Shown here: positions 1 to 9,814 of the stretch, piece by piece
Layout of the letters: each line of letters starts with the position of its first letter
Position numbering within the stretch: the stretch's first letter is position 1
Assembly: GCA_002371025.1 (NCBI GenBank)
Contig: DFFQ01000059.1
Location: 1-29,942 of the forward strand
DNA length: 29,942 bases
From: Lachnospiraceae bacterium UBA3772
GTDB taxonomy: Bacteria; Bacillota; Clostridia; Lachnospirales; Lachnospiraceae
Reading direction: 5' to 3'
Notes under the pieces: model-generated
The model's input: the letters and a program-made list of their open reading frames with translations, nothing else
What the model was told of the DNA's origin: nothing
The model's database searches: none
Translations under genes and position numbers: made by a program

Positions 1-178
1 AAACCAGAAGAACAGCAAAAACAATTCCCGATACCGCCCATACACAAATAGCTGCCATTCTGAACCGAAAGAAATATAATAACAAACCAATAACGATTAG
101 GATGCCGATCCATTTAAGCATCCTCGACCCTGGTTCTAACATATTTAGTTTATGCTTAAACCTTTTTTCTTCATCCAC
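1..178 (-). CDS. Partial membrane protein, C-terminus outside window
   Basis: An open frame on the minus strand has no stop from about 178 to the window edge (about 59 residues). I place the start at a GTG at 178-176, because a GGGGAG ribosome binding site lies 10 bases upstream. The next ATG, at 142-140, has no close site. The visible protein has a short charged N-terminus (VDEEKRFKHKLNM), then a hydrophobic stretch (IGILIVIGLLLYFF), a short basic turn and a second hydrophobic stretch (VSGIVFAVLLV), so it is probably an integral membrane protein. It follows yhaN by about 80 bases in the same direction and may share its transcript. I do not recognise the family, and the start is uncertain. 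Confidence 0.5.
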   Translation of the reverse strand, partial: MDEEKRFKHKLNMLEPGSRMLKWIGILIVIGLLLYFFRFRMAAICVWAVSGIVFAVLLV

Positions 179-257
179 TATTTTATGTCTCCCCGGCTGT
201 GCATTAAACTGGAATATAATATGTATTCTAACATAATTCTTAACAAAAACAACGGGA

Positions 258-2066
258 TTACGTATAGTCAAAAAGTCCTCTTACTTTGCTGCAGCTTAGA
301 TAGATCACCTGATAATCCTTTGCCATGTCCTTCACAAGTCTTTTTGCTCTTAAAAGATTATCATCATCCAAGTCTGTAAAAGGATCATCTAATAATATAA
401 ATGGCTTTTCATTTTTAAATATCGCATCACATAAAGCAAATCTTAGGGCCAATCCCATAAGACTCTTAATGCCATCACTCATATAAGATATTTCTCTTTG
501 TCTTCCTTCATCCATTACTAAAAGAGTCACATCTGTGTCCATGCTGATACTATCCGAATACTTCGCATTAGAAGAAATCTCATTAGATGAAAGCTCATTA
601 GATGAAAGCACTTTATAGTAATGATCAAAATTCTTCTTCACAGGATTAAGATATTTTGAAAGGAAATTATCTTTTGCTTTTCTTAAATAATCTCTGGTCT
701 TTTCAATCTTTTGATATTTGTCCAATGCCTTTTCTATTTCCATCTCTAGATTTTTTGCCTTGTCACTTAATTCAAGTATAGTTTCATATTCCTCGATCAG
801 CTTTTCTTTTTCTTTAGATATAGCTTCTATATTTCTTATTGTAATCTCATATCTTTTATCCAGATCTGACAGGATATGATCTATCGCATTTTCTTCGCCA
901 GTGCCCTTAAAAACTGCATTTATCGCACTATCTTCACCCGCGCTATTAAAAGCTGCATTTATCCCACTGTCTTCACCAATGCTTGCATCTATAATCACTC
1001 CATCTTTCCCTGTCTTAGTCTTGATATCATTTTTCTTTTTCTTCCTAATAAGCCTTTTATTAAGGAGTCCTGCCGTAAACATAAGGAATCCAATTATTAA
1101 AGAAACTATTCCTAAAATACGGACTGGATTTAAATCTTTACCTCCATAAGGAATCACAACTAAGCACATACAACCCGTTATGACGCATATAACCCCAGCC
1201 ATGCAGCAGCATATATAAAGCAGAAGTCTTCTTATAACCAGACCATCTTCAGCCTCATTTTCAGCCTTTATAGACGAAGCATTTTTTGCAACCAGATTTT
1301 TTTCTTCCAGCTGCTTTATCTTCATTTCTGTGGTCTTTTTATATTTTTCTAATACGATTTTTTTCTTTTGACTTATCTTCTCTACATTTGCTCTTAAAGA
1401 AGCAATTTCCTGATCACATTCATGGATCCTTCTTTCTAACGTTTCTTTCGACTTGATCTTCTCTTTTTTTAAAAGCAGCTCGTCTTTCATGATCCTGATG
1501 CGGCCAGTCTTTCTTATTGGCGACATTTTATTCAGATAATCATTTAGATTTTCCTCAGCAGCATCATAATTATTGATATCATCTATCGCGCTACTGAGAT
1601 TTCCAATATGGGCATTGATATCATTTGTTGCCCCAAGAAGGACTTTAGAGCTTTCGTCGATAAAGACCGTTCTTTCAAATGATTCTCTGTCCATCCCGAA
1701 TAATTCTTCTCCGATTTTTTCAGAATAATCAGTTAATATTTTATTGGTGATGGCATCTCTTAATTCAAAGAATCCTTTTTTTCCATAAGAAAAATCCCTT
1801 ATTATAATATAGGTCCTTCCATTAGTTTCAAACACCAGTCTTCCGGTAAATGATTCATTGCTCCATGGAGTATAATGCACAAATTCATTATCAGTTATAC
1901 TCTTTCTTGCATTTCCTGAAAGTCCATAAAACATAGCCTTTATAAACTGAGCCAGGGTAGACTTTCCCCAGCCGTTCTTTTCTATTACCTCCGTAAGATC
2001 AGAAAAGCATACATCGTAATTATGTAATTTTCCAAAATTATCTATATGACAACTAATAATCCTCAA
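258..2066 (-). CDS. yhaN: YhaN/SbcC-like AAA ATPase with a membrane hairpin
   Basis: A Rad50/SbcC/RecF-type ATPase of 602 residues. The N-terminal P-loop is EKNGWGKSTL (residues 29-38), with Glu in place of the usual first Gly. A signature-like motif YMSDGIKSLMGLALR lies near residue 530, and Walker B is FILLDDPFTDLDDDN near 556. Coiled-coil-like stretches flank two hydrophobic segments (about 281-304 and 317-335). That hairpin in the middle of the arm is typical of YhaN rather than SbcC. The protein is shorter than B. subtilis YhaN (over 900 residues). The start codon is TTG, 7 bases after AGGTG; no ATG in frame would keep the conserved RIISCHIDNFGKL start. It follows the yhaO-like nuclease gene by 16 bases, so the two probably form a membrane-tethered nuclease-ATPase pair for DNA end processing. 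Two in-frame tandem repeats lie inside the gene. Confidence 0.85.
   Translation of the reverse strand: MRIISCHIDNFGKLHNYDVCFSDLTEVIEKNGWGKSTLAQFIKAMFYGLSGNARKSITDNEFVHYTPWSNESFTGRLVFETNGRTYIIIRDFSYGKKGFFELRDAITNKILTDYSEKIGEELFGMDRESFERTVFIDESSKVLLGATNDINAHIGNLSSAIDDINNYDAAEENLNDYLNKMSPIRKTGRIRIMKDELLLKKEKIKSKETLERRIHECDQEIASLRANVEKISQKKKIVLEKYKKTTEMKIKQLEEKNLVAKNASSIKAENEAEDGLVIRRLLLYICCCMAGVICVITGCMCLVVIPYGGKDLNPVRILGIVSLIIGFLMFTAGLLNKRLIRKKKKNDIKTKTGKDGVIIDASIGEDSGINAAFNSAGEDSAINAVFKGTGEENAIDHILSDLDKRYEITIRNIEAISKEKEKLIEEYETILELSDKAKNLEMEIEKALDKYQKIEKTRDYLRKAKDNFLSKYLNPVKKNFDHYYKVLSSNELSSNEISSNAKYSDSISMDTDVTLLVMDEGRQREISYMSDGIKSLMGLALRFALCDAIFKNEKPFILLDDPFTDLDDDNLLRAKRLVKDMAKDYQVIYLSCSKVRGLFDYT
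566..610 (-). repeat. 15-bp tandem repeat, 3 copies, inside yhaN
   Basis: Three consecutive 15-base units (566-580, 581-595, 596-610) share CATTAGATGAAAGCT; the first copy differs at three bases. They keep the frame and encode a Ser-Ser-Asn-Glu-rich run before the C-terminal ATPase head. This looks like replication slippage in a flexible linker. Confidence 0.85.
883..990 (-). repeat. 39-bp tandem repeat inside yhaN
   Basis: Two full 39-base units (883-921 and 922-960) and a partial third (from 961) encode repeats of about 13 residues, consensus GEDSAINAVF (residues about 363-400). They sit just after the membrane hairpin, between it and the returning coiled coil. The unit length is a multiple of three, so copy number can change without breaking the frame. 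Confidence 0.8.
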
Positions 2067-2082
2067 TTTCTCTCACCTTGAT

Positions 2083-3153
2083 CTAATCTAAATATAAGTC
2101 TTCTCCCCTAAGAGCCTTAAGCCCATATCTTATTATTTCGCTTCTCTCATCTTTATCGCCCTCGTGAAAAGCAACATTTCTTATAAATTCACCCTTTAAT
2201 GACTCATCATATCTATAAGCTTCTTCATCTACTACAGTTTTTGTTTCATCCACTATCTTTATATAAAAACAATCCTTTGAAAGACGCTCTTCCATAAAAT
2301 CTGTATCAAGCAGCAATTCTTCACTTCTGTTTCCTGTGAGTCTTACCTTTATGATATTATCCTTTTTTGTAAGTTTATTTCTTATCATATCCATTACTTC
2401 ATAGATATCATCACAGGAAGAAATATCCATCTTTATATCTTCTATTATCCTTGTCTTGTCCTTGATAAAATGTCTTTTTATCTCTCTGGTTTCTTCATCA
2501 ATATCAAGAAGAACAAAGCCCTTATCCCCTGTCTCATCAAATCCTCTTCCCGTCGGACATCCCGGGTAACAATAGACACATCTCTTATCAAGATTTTCTT
2601 CTCTAAATGCATGAATATGACCTAAGGCCAGATAATCTATATTCTTATATTTTAATGATTCTACAGGTATATCCTCTGCCCCTCTTATTTCTCCTGGAAT
2701 GATATTCCCATGAAGCATAAGGATATTTATACTATCTTCATCAAAACTTATGTCATAATAATCATTTTTAGATGTATTATTATTTATTGCCATTCCAGCA
2801 ATACGTAACTTTCCTATGGAATAAAAAACCGGTTTATTTCCAAATATATGAAAGTTTGGCATTTCAGGGAAACTGATATTCATATCATGATTTCCTGGGA
2901 CAAAGAAGAATTCTATATTCCGGTTTGCTCTGATAAGATGACACACCTGAGCCATATCTTTTGAAGATACTATCTCTTTATCAAACATATCTCCCGAGAT
3001 AAGAATTGCTTTAACCTGGTTACTACCTGCATATTCTATTATTCTTTCGAGGCAGGAATCTGTCTCATTTTTTCTTATCTTCGCTTTTTCTTTATCCTTA
3101 TAACTGCCAAAAGATGAATAAAGATGCAGATCTGCTGTATGAATGATCCTCAT
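2083..3153 (-). CDS. yhaO: YhaO/SbcD-like metallophosphoesterase (DNA exonuclease)
   Basis: A Mre11/SbcD/YhaO-type calcineurin-like phosphoesterase of 356 residues. The metal-binding motifs appear in order: HTADLHL near residue 5, ILISGDMFD near 50, VPGNHDMN near 87, LMLHGNI near 140 and LALGHIHAF near 175. The frame is open to 3195, but I choose ATG 3153 because GGAG lies six bases upstream and the protein then begins MRIIHTADLHL, the family's usual start. The C-terminal third is the variable capping and ATPase-contact region. It is followed after 16 bases by the yhaN-like gene, whose product is its expected partner, by analogy with Mre11-Rad50. In B. subtilis the yhaO/yhaN pair is linked to DNA repair. 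Function here is inferred from family. Confidence 0.87.
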   Translation of the reverse strand: MRIIHTADLHLYSSFGSYKDKEKAKIRKNETDSCLERIIEYAGSNQVKAILISGDMFDKEIVSSKDMAQVCHLIRANRNIEFFFVPGNHDMNISFPEMPNFHIFGNKPVFYSIGKLRIAGMAINNNTSKNDYYDISFDEDSINILMLHGNIIPGEIRGAEDIPVESLKYKNIDYLALGHIHAFREENLDKRCVYCYPGCPTGRGFDETGDKGFVLLDIDEETREIKRHFIKDKTRIIEDIKMDISSCDDIYEVMDMIRNKLTKKDNIIKVRLTGNRSEELLLDTDFMEERLSKDCFYIKIVDETKTVVDEEAYRYDESLKGEFIRNVAFHEGDKDERSEIIRYGLKALRGEDLYLD

Positions 3154-3207
3154 AGTCTTCTCCTTTTTCCTATTATGCTTTATATGATAACACAACTCAC
3201 GTAAATA

Positions 3208-3248
3208 AAAAATCAGGTGACAGCCTTCCTCTCTATCACCTGATTTTT
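3208..3248 (-). terminator. Terminator of the ATP synthase operon
   Basis: AAAAATCAGGTGA (3208-3220) and TCACCTGATTTTT (3236-3248) form a perfect 13-bp stem with a 15-base loop. Both ends are A/T tracts, so it could work in both directions. It lies between the end of atpC and the start of the yhaO-like gene and would separate the two operons. Confidence 0.88.
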
Positions 3249-3309
3249 AATATAAGTATTTATATCTGATCCAGTTAACTATAAGCTTTTCTAATTAATT
3301 TAGTTACGC

Positions 3310-3720
3310 TTACTTAATATCATGATTCTTAACTCTAAGTCTTATCATGGCACGGCGAAGTGTTGCCTCTGCCTGATAGTATTCCTCAATACTCTTCTTT
3401 TGAAGCATAATTTCTTTAGCTTCTTCAGCTCTTTCTCTTGCCCTCATTTCATCTATTTCATCAGGATGTTCAGCAGTATTTACTAAGATAAGTACATCTC
3501 CATTTTCAATACGCATCATACCTTCTGAAACGGCTGCAAAGAGCATCTCGCTATCCTTAGGTCTATATTTTATTATTCCCGGTACGATAGCAAATACTGC
3601 ATTTCTATGACTGGCAAGTACACCATATTCTCCTCCACTGGTAGGAATTATAAGGGACTCTAATTCGCCTTCAAAGAAAGTACTGTCTGCCTCGTATATT
3701 CTTGTCTTAAATGTCTTCAA
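3310..3720 (-). CDS. atpC: ATP synthase F1 epsilon subunit
   Basis: Epsilon subunit of the F1 central stalk, 136 residues and of normal length. The N-terminal beta-sandwich starts FKTRIYEADSTFFEGE and includes SGGEYGVLASHRNAV near residue 30, which matches the usual GxxGVLPgHa motif. The C-terminal helical hairpin (residues about 85-130) is rich in Glu, Arg and Ala and contains RARERAEEAKE. The subunit couples and regulates rotation and can inhibit ATP hydrolysis. The start is TTG at 3720. The ribosome binding site GAGGAG lies inside the last codons of atpD, 10 bases upstream, and no ATG is available in frame. It is the last gene of the operon, 7 bases after atpD, before a strong terminator. 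Confidence 0.95.
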   Translation of the reverse strand: MKTFKTRIYEADSTFFEGELESLIIPTSGGEYGVLASHRNAVFAIVPGIIKYRPKDSEMLFAAVSEGMMRIENGDVLILVNTAEHPDEIDEMRARERAEEAKEIMLQKKSIEEYYQAEATLRRAMIRLRVKNHDIK

Positions 3721-3727
3721 ATTAAGA

Positions 3728-6060
<2,333 letters not shown>

Positions 6061-6074
6061 ATCAATTCACCACC

Positions 6075-7850
6075 TTAAAGATTCTTTTCCTGTTTATATC
6101 TATCTCTGATCTCTTTTGCTTTTTCTATAATGAATTCCTTATCATCATCTGAGAATACACCTGACTCATCAATTCTGTCGCATAGTCCCTTCTCATCTGT
6201 TTCAAATGATTTTAAAAGATATTCTCTGAAGTCAAGTATCTTTTCAACCGGAATATCAACCATAGTTTTCGCTGTTGCAGATATAAGGATTATAACCTGT
6301 TGATGAAGACTAAATGGATTACTCTGCTGCTGTCTTAAAAGTCTCATAAGTCCCTGACCATAATTCAGCTGCTTTTTAGTTGCTTCATCCAGATCACTGG
6401 AGAACTGAGTAAATACTTCCATTTCTCTATACTGAGCAAGATCAAGTCTTATACCACCGGCTGCTTTTTTCATAGCCTTAGTCTGAGCTGCTCCACCTAC
6501 ACGGGATACTGAAAGTCCTACATTTACAGCTGGTCTCTGACCTGAGAAGAAAAGATCTGACTCAAGGAAGATCTGACCATCTGTAATGGAAATGATATTA
6601 GTCGGAATATACGCTGATACATCACCAGCCTGTGTCTCAACGATTGGAAGTGCTGTGAGTGATCCGCCACCTTTTTCTGCTGAAAGATGTGCTGATCTTT
6701 CAAGAAGTCTTGAATGAAGATAGAATACATCTCCAGGATAAGCCTCACGTCCAGGAGATCTCTCAAGCAGGAGACTCATGGCACGATAAGCTATAGCATG
6801 TTTTGAAAGGTCATCATATACGATAAGGACATCCTTACCCTTACTCATGAAATATTCTCCCATTGCAGTACCTGCATATGGTGAAATGTACTGAAGAGGT
6901 GCAGGATCACTGGCTGTGGCTGCAACAACTATAGTATAATCCATGGCTTCTTTTTTTCTTAAAGTTCCAACTAAATGAGCGATGGAGCTGGCTTTCTGAC
7001 CTATAGCTACATAAATACAGATTACGTCTTTACCCTTCTGATTAAGGATAGTATCAAGAGCTATGGCAGTCTTTCCAGTCTGTCTGTCTCCTATGATAAG
7101 TTCTCTTTGTCCTCTACCGATAGGGAACATTGAATCAATGGCTAGAAGTCCTGTATCCATAGGAGTATTTACAGGCTGTCTGTCTATGATTCCTGGAGCC
7201 GGTGTCTCGATTGGTCTGTACTCAACCGCCTCAACATCTCCTAATCCGTCAATAGGATTACCCAGAGCATCAATTACTCTTCCAAGGAATCCTTCTCCAA
7301 CAGGAATACCTGCTGTCTTCTTTGTTCTTCTTACACGGCTTCCCTCTGTAATATCATTGTCATCACCAAAGAGAATGATACCAATATCATCAGGTCTAAG
7401 GTCCTGTACCATTCCCTTAACTCCTGATTCAAATATAACTACCTCGCCGTAAACCGCCGAATCAAGTCCTGTAGCATTAACAACACCGTCACCTACTGTT
7501 TTTACGACTCCTTCTTCTTCAGGGATTGGCATAACACGCCACTCACTTTCAGCCTTCTTGATTGAAGCTATAAAGTCTTTAGCATCACCTTTTTTCTTCT
7601 TTGATGCAACCCTGTCGAACATTTCTTTTAACTGCTGATAACGGCCTTCCGGAGTCCAGTCATAAACCTCATCCAAAACTTCTAACTTAAAGCCATTTCC
7701 AACAGTATTATCTTCGATCCATTCCAGTTCAAATTCTTTATTATATTTTTTTTCAAGGAAAGAAACGAACTCAGCCTGTCTTGCTTCATCCGGACATAAG
7801 GATGAATAAAGATATGCCCGTTCTTTTTCATTATTTTCCAGCTTTTCCAT
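6075..7850 (-). CDS. atpA: ATP synthase alpha subunit with N-terminal delta-like domain
   Basis: At 591 residues this is about 85 longer than a normal alpha subunit (about 500-515). From about residue 92 it is a typical alpha: N-terminal helix [13 protein letters not shown], barrel [18 protein letters not shown]-loop GDRQTGKTA near 257, [11 protein letters not shown] near 345 and [10 protein letters not shown] near 455. Residues about 20-82 do not belong to alpha. They align by eye with the C-terminal domain of the delta subunit (OSCP): [20 protein letters not shown], then a Gly-containing strand [14 protein letters not shown], then TPEGRYQQL. Compare the E. coli delta end with [37 protein letters not shown]. 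A Lys-rich linker (KKKKG, 84-88) joins the two parts. No atpH lies between atpF and atpA, which overlap by 20 bases. Start ATG 7850 has AAGGAG 8 bases upstream. That it is an alpha subunit is certain; the delta identity is a by-eye match. Confidence 0.93.
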   Translation of the reverse strand: MEKLENNEKERAYLYSSLCPDEARQAEFVSFLEKKYNKEFELEWIEDNTVGNGFKLEVLDEVYDWTPEGRYQQLKEMFDRVASKKKKGDAKDFIASIKKAESEWRVMPIPEEEGVVKTVGDGVVNATGLDSAVYGEVVIFESGVKGMVQDLRPDDIGIILFGDDNDITEGSRVRRTKKTAGIPVGEGFLGRVIDALGNPIDGLGDVEAVEYRPIETPAPGIIDRQPVNTPMDTGLLAIDSMFPIGRGQRELIIGDRQTGKTAIALDTILNQKGKDVICIYVAIGQKASSIAHLVGTLRKKEAMDYTIVVAATASDPAPLQYISPYAGTAMGEYFMSKGKDVLIVYDDLSKHAIAYRAMSLLLERSPGREAYPGDVFYLHSRLLERSAHLSAEKGGGSLTALPIVETQAGDVSAYIPTNIISITDGQIFLESDLFFSGQRPAVNVGLSVSRVGGAAQTKAMKKAAGGIRLDLAQYREMEVFTQFSSDLDEATKKQLNYGQGLMRLLRQQQSNPFSLHQQVIILISATAKTMVDIPVEKILDFREYLLKSFETDEKGLCDRIDESGVFSDDDKEFIIEKAKEIRDRYKQEKNL

Positions 7851-8340
7851 CCTTTACACTCCTTTTCGCCTCTTTAAGGAATGCATCATAAACATCTTCA
7901 GTGCTCTCATCAAGCATCATCTTTCTTGATGCCTGCTCAACCATTTCAGTAATATCCTTCTCAGCACTCTTTATGATATTTTCCTTAAGTGTAAATGCTT
8001 CCTTACGGGCATTTTCAACGATTGATTCAGCTTCTTTTTTTGCCTGTGCAACTCCGCTAGATCTTATCTCATCTAATTCTGCATCAGCTTTTCTCTTCTT
8101 ATCTGCAATCTCTTTGTCTGCAGCTTCTAATTTTTCCTGATATAGCTTTTCCTTTTCTGTAGCTGAATTAAGTAAATTTTCTGCTTCTTCTTTATCTTTA
8201 TTATATTTTGCGGTTCTGTTATCCATGAAATCCTTAACTGGCTTGTAAAGAATAAGATAAAGTCCTACAAATAAAATTGCAAAATTAAAGAAATGTAAAA
8301 GGATTTGCTGAACATCTATATTAAGTGGTAAATCACCCAT
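7831..8340 (-). CDS. atpF: ATP synthase F0 b subunit (peripheral stalk)
   Basis: The b subunit, 169 residues. It has one N-terminal membrane helix (residues about 12-32, [19 protein letters not shown]) and then [11 protein letters not shown], the usual junction. A long charged amphipathic helix rich in Lys, Glu and Ala runs to the C-terminus, as expected for the dimeric peripheral stalk. In ordinary enzymes the C-terminal end binds the delta subunit. Here no delta gene follows, so the expected partner is the delta-like extension on alpha (inference). Start ATG 8340 has GAGGAG 7 bases upstream. The last 20 bases overlap the start of atpA. Only one b gene is present, so a homodimer is expected. 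Confidence 0.94.
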   Translation of the reverse strand: MGDLPLNIDVQQILLHFFNFAILFVGLYLILYKPVKDFMDNRTAKYNKDKEEAENLLNSATEKEKLYQEKLEAADKEIADKKRKADAELDEIRSSGVAQAKKEAESIVENARKEAFTLKENIIKSAEKDITEMVEQASRKMMLDESTEDVYDAFLKEAKRSVKDGKAGK

Positions 8341-8376
8341 TAGAATTCTCCTCTCTTAAACCATTCTTTCTATTCA

Positions 8377-8781
8377 TTACATTACGAATATGATAAGAAT
8401 TGCGACAACAAGTGCATAAATGATAGCTGTCTCTATAAATACAAGACCAAGCATAAGAGTTGTTCTGATCTTACCATCAGCTTCTGGCTGACGTGAGATA
8501 CCCTCAGCTGATTTTGCAATTGCAAGACCCATACCGATAGCACCTGCTGCTGCTGCAAGGCCAACAGCGATGGCTGCTGCAACAGCCTTAGAACCTACAT
8601 TTGAATCCTTTGTCTCTGCTTCTGCACTTTCAACAGGAACATCAGGTGTTTCATCACGAAGTACAGTGATAGATGAACCTCCATCAACAGGGCCCGCTGC
8701 CTTTACCTTATTAAATGGTACTAATGCACATACAAGCACAACAACTGCAAGTATTGTTAATATCTTAGAAATATTCTTCAT
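8377..8781 (-). CDS. atpE: ATP synthase F0 c subunit with signal peptide and linker
   Basis: The c subunit, 134 residues against 70-90 in most bacteria. The extra part is N-terminal: a signal-like segment (residues about 4-28, with VKAAG as a possible cleavage site) and an acidic linker of about 35 residues (DETPDVPVESAEAETKDSN). The usual helical hairpin follows: Gly/Ala-rich helix 1, polar loop SRQPEADGKI, and helix 2 with the ion-binding Glu in LVFIETAIIYALVVA. Compared with the Na+ ring of Ilyobacter, the helix-1 Gln position reads Met and Ser-Thr after the Glu reads Thr-Ala, while the Tyr is kept. The incomplete Na+ ligand set favours protons (inference). Start ATG 8781 has GGAGG 9 bases upstream, and the atpB stop is one base before it. 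Confidence 0.92.
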   Translation of the reverse strand: MKNISKILTILAVVVLVCALVPFNKVKAAGPVDGGSSITVLRDETPDVPVESAEAETKDSNVGSKAVAAAIAVGLAAAAGAIGMGLAIAKSAEGISRQPEADGKIRTTLMLGLVFIETAIIYALVVAILIIFVM

Positions 8782-8782
8782 T

Positions 8783-9640
8783 TTATAATTCCTCCATTAC
8801 TTTTTCTTTTGTCTTCTTAACTTTTTTCTTCTTTTCTTTCTTAGCAACAGGTTCTGAAACTTCTCCATAGAAAACTGTTGTTAACATGCATAATACATAA
8901 GCCTGAATCAATGCATGTAAAGCAGTAAAAAGAAGTCCTACCACAACTGGCAGTCCAAAACTAAGATTAATATAGAAATAAACAAGTTCTGTTACCAAGG
9001 CACCTGAAAGAAGTGCACCAAATAATCTGAAACTCATAGAAATAGGAAGTGAAAATTCCTTTAACGTAAGTCCCACACCCTTAAGTTTATTTCCGGCTAT
9101 ACCTCCTGAAAGAATCACGAGATATGAAAGCACACCTATAGATATGGCTCCATTAATATCTGCCAGAGGAGCCGGTAAAGCAATTGAGTGTCCTTTTATA
9201 GTCTCGCACTGTATGCCAAAAAGCTCAAAACATGTTCCCACAAATATATAGCTTCCTGCCGCAAATACATAAGCTCCCAGAAATTTATTGATATGTTTGC
9301 TATTACCTTCAGCAAGATTTCTAAATGTCTCTACCCAAGTTTCTATAAGCAGCTGAAATTTTCCAGGTACCTCTTTAAATCTTGGAAGAAAGAAAAGTCT
9401 AACTATCAAAGCAAATAACAGTATGATACATGTTACTATAAAGCCCGATACTACTGATGGATTAGCACTAAGACCAAAGAATCTGATCTTACCATCCTCA
9501 TGAAGAACAGCATCCCTCATAACCTCTTTAATGGTTTCGTGCTTCTCATATTGACCATTAGTAAGAATTATTCCAATGATGATTAGGACAAGCAGAACTC
9601 CAAGAATTACAAGTGTTCTTATTTTTTGTTTTTTAGTCAA
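8783..9640 (-). CDS. atpB: ATP synthase F0 a subunit
   Basis: The a subunit, 285 residues, a multi-span membrane protein that provides the ion half-channels. The essential Arg is in LPISMSFRLFGALLSGALV (residue about 205). The conserved LPAPLADINGAISIGVLSY precedes it and HALIQAYVLCMLTTVFYG closes the last helix. The first helix (residues about 8-27) and a loop of about 35 residues precede the core. The C-terminus ends in a very basic tail (KKEKKKKVKKTKEK) that should face the cytoplasm. The start is TTG at 9640, with AAAGGAG 10 bases upstream; the next ATG would remove the first helix. This is the first gene of the operon. No atpI-like gene lies upstream. Confidence 0.93.
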   Translation of the reverse strand: MTKKQKIRTLVILGVLLVLIIIGIILTNGQYEKHETIKEVMRDAVLHEDGKIRFFGLSANPSVVSGFIVTCIILLFALIVRLFFLPRFKEVPGKFQLLIETWVETFRNLAEGNSKHINKFLGAYVFAAGSYIFVGTCFELFGIQCETIKGHSIALPAPLADINGAISIGVLSYLVILSGGIAGNKLKGVGLTLKEFSLPISMSFRLFGALLSGALVTELVYFYINLSFGLPVVVGLLFTALHALIQAYVLCMLTTVFYGEVSEPVAKKEKKKKVKKTKEKVMEEL

Positions 9641-9682
9641 CTAAATCTATCTCCTTTCCTAGAATTATTGAACTAGTGATAT

Positions 9683-9711
9683 ATTTTATTCCTGTATACA
9701 AAAATATACAA
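9683..9711 (-). promoter_or_regulatory. Promoter of the ATP synthase operon
   Basis: Read on the minus strand, a -35 box TTGTAT (9706-9711) and a -10 box TAAAAT (9683-9688) are 17 bases apart. Transcription would start near 9676, about 35 bases before the atpB start codon. The match is by eye to the sigma-A consensus. Confidence 0.65.
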
Positions 9712-9770
9712 GTAATAATTACTCATAAATCTTACCACATTTTTTATCTATAAAATAAGAAAATATATTT

Positions 9771-9800
9771 AAAAAGACAGAAGCTATCAACTTCTGTCTT
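9771..9800 (-). terminator. Terminator after the rhomboid gene
   Basis: AAGACAGAAG (9774-9783) and CTTCTGTCTT (9791-9800) form a perfect 10-bp stem with a 7-base loop. On the minus strand it is followed by a run of T. It ends the alpha-galactosidase operon upstream of the ATP synthase promoter. Confidence 0.88.
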
Positions 9801-9814
9801 AGATTAAATATTTT

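Noticed and set aside
152..379. Plus-strand open frame of 75 residues at the window start
   Set aside because: It overlaps the end of yhaN and the partial membrane protein on the other strand, and has no motif or ribosome binding site.
876..1149. Plus-strand open frames opposite yhaN
   Set aside because: They lie inside a well-supported gene, and their repeats mirror the 39-bp coding repeat of yhaN.
7063..7452. Plus-strand open frame of 129 residues opposite atpA
   Set aside because: It is fully antisense to a conserved part of the alpha subunit and is a codon-bias shadow.
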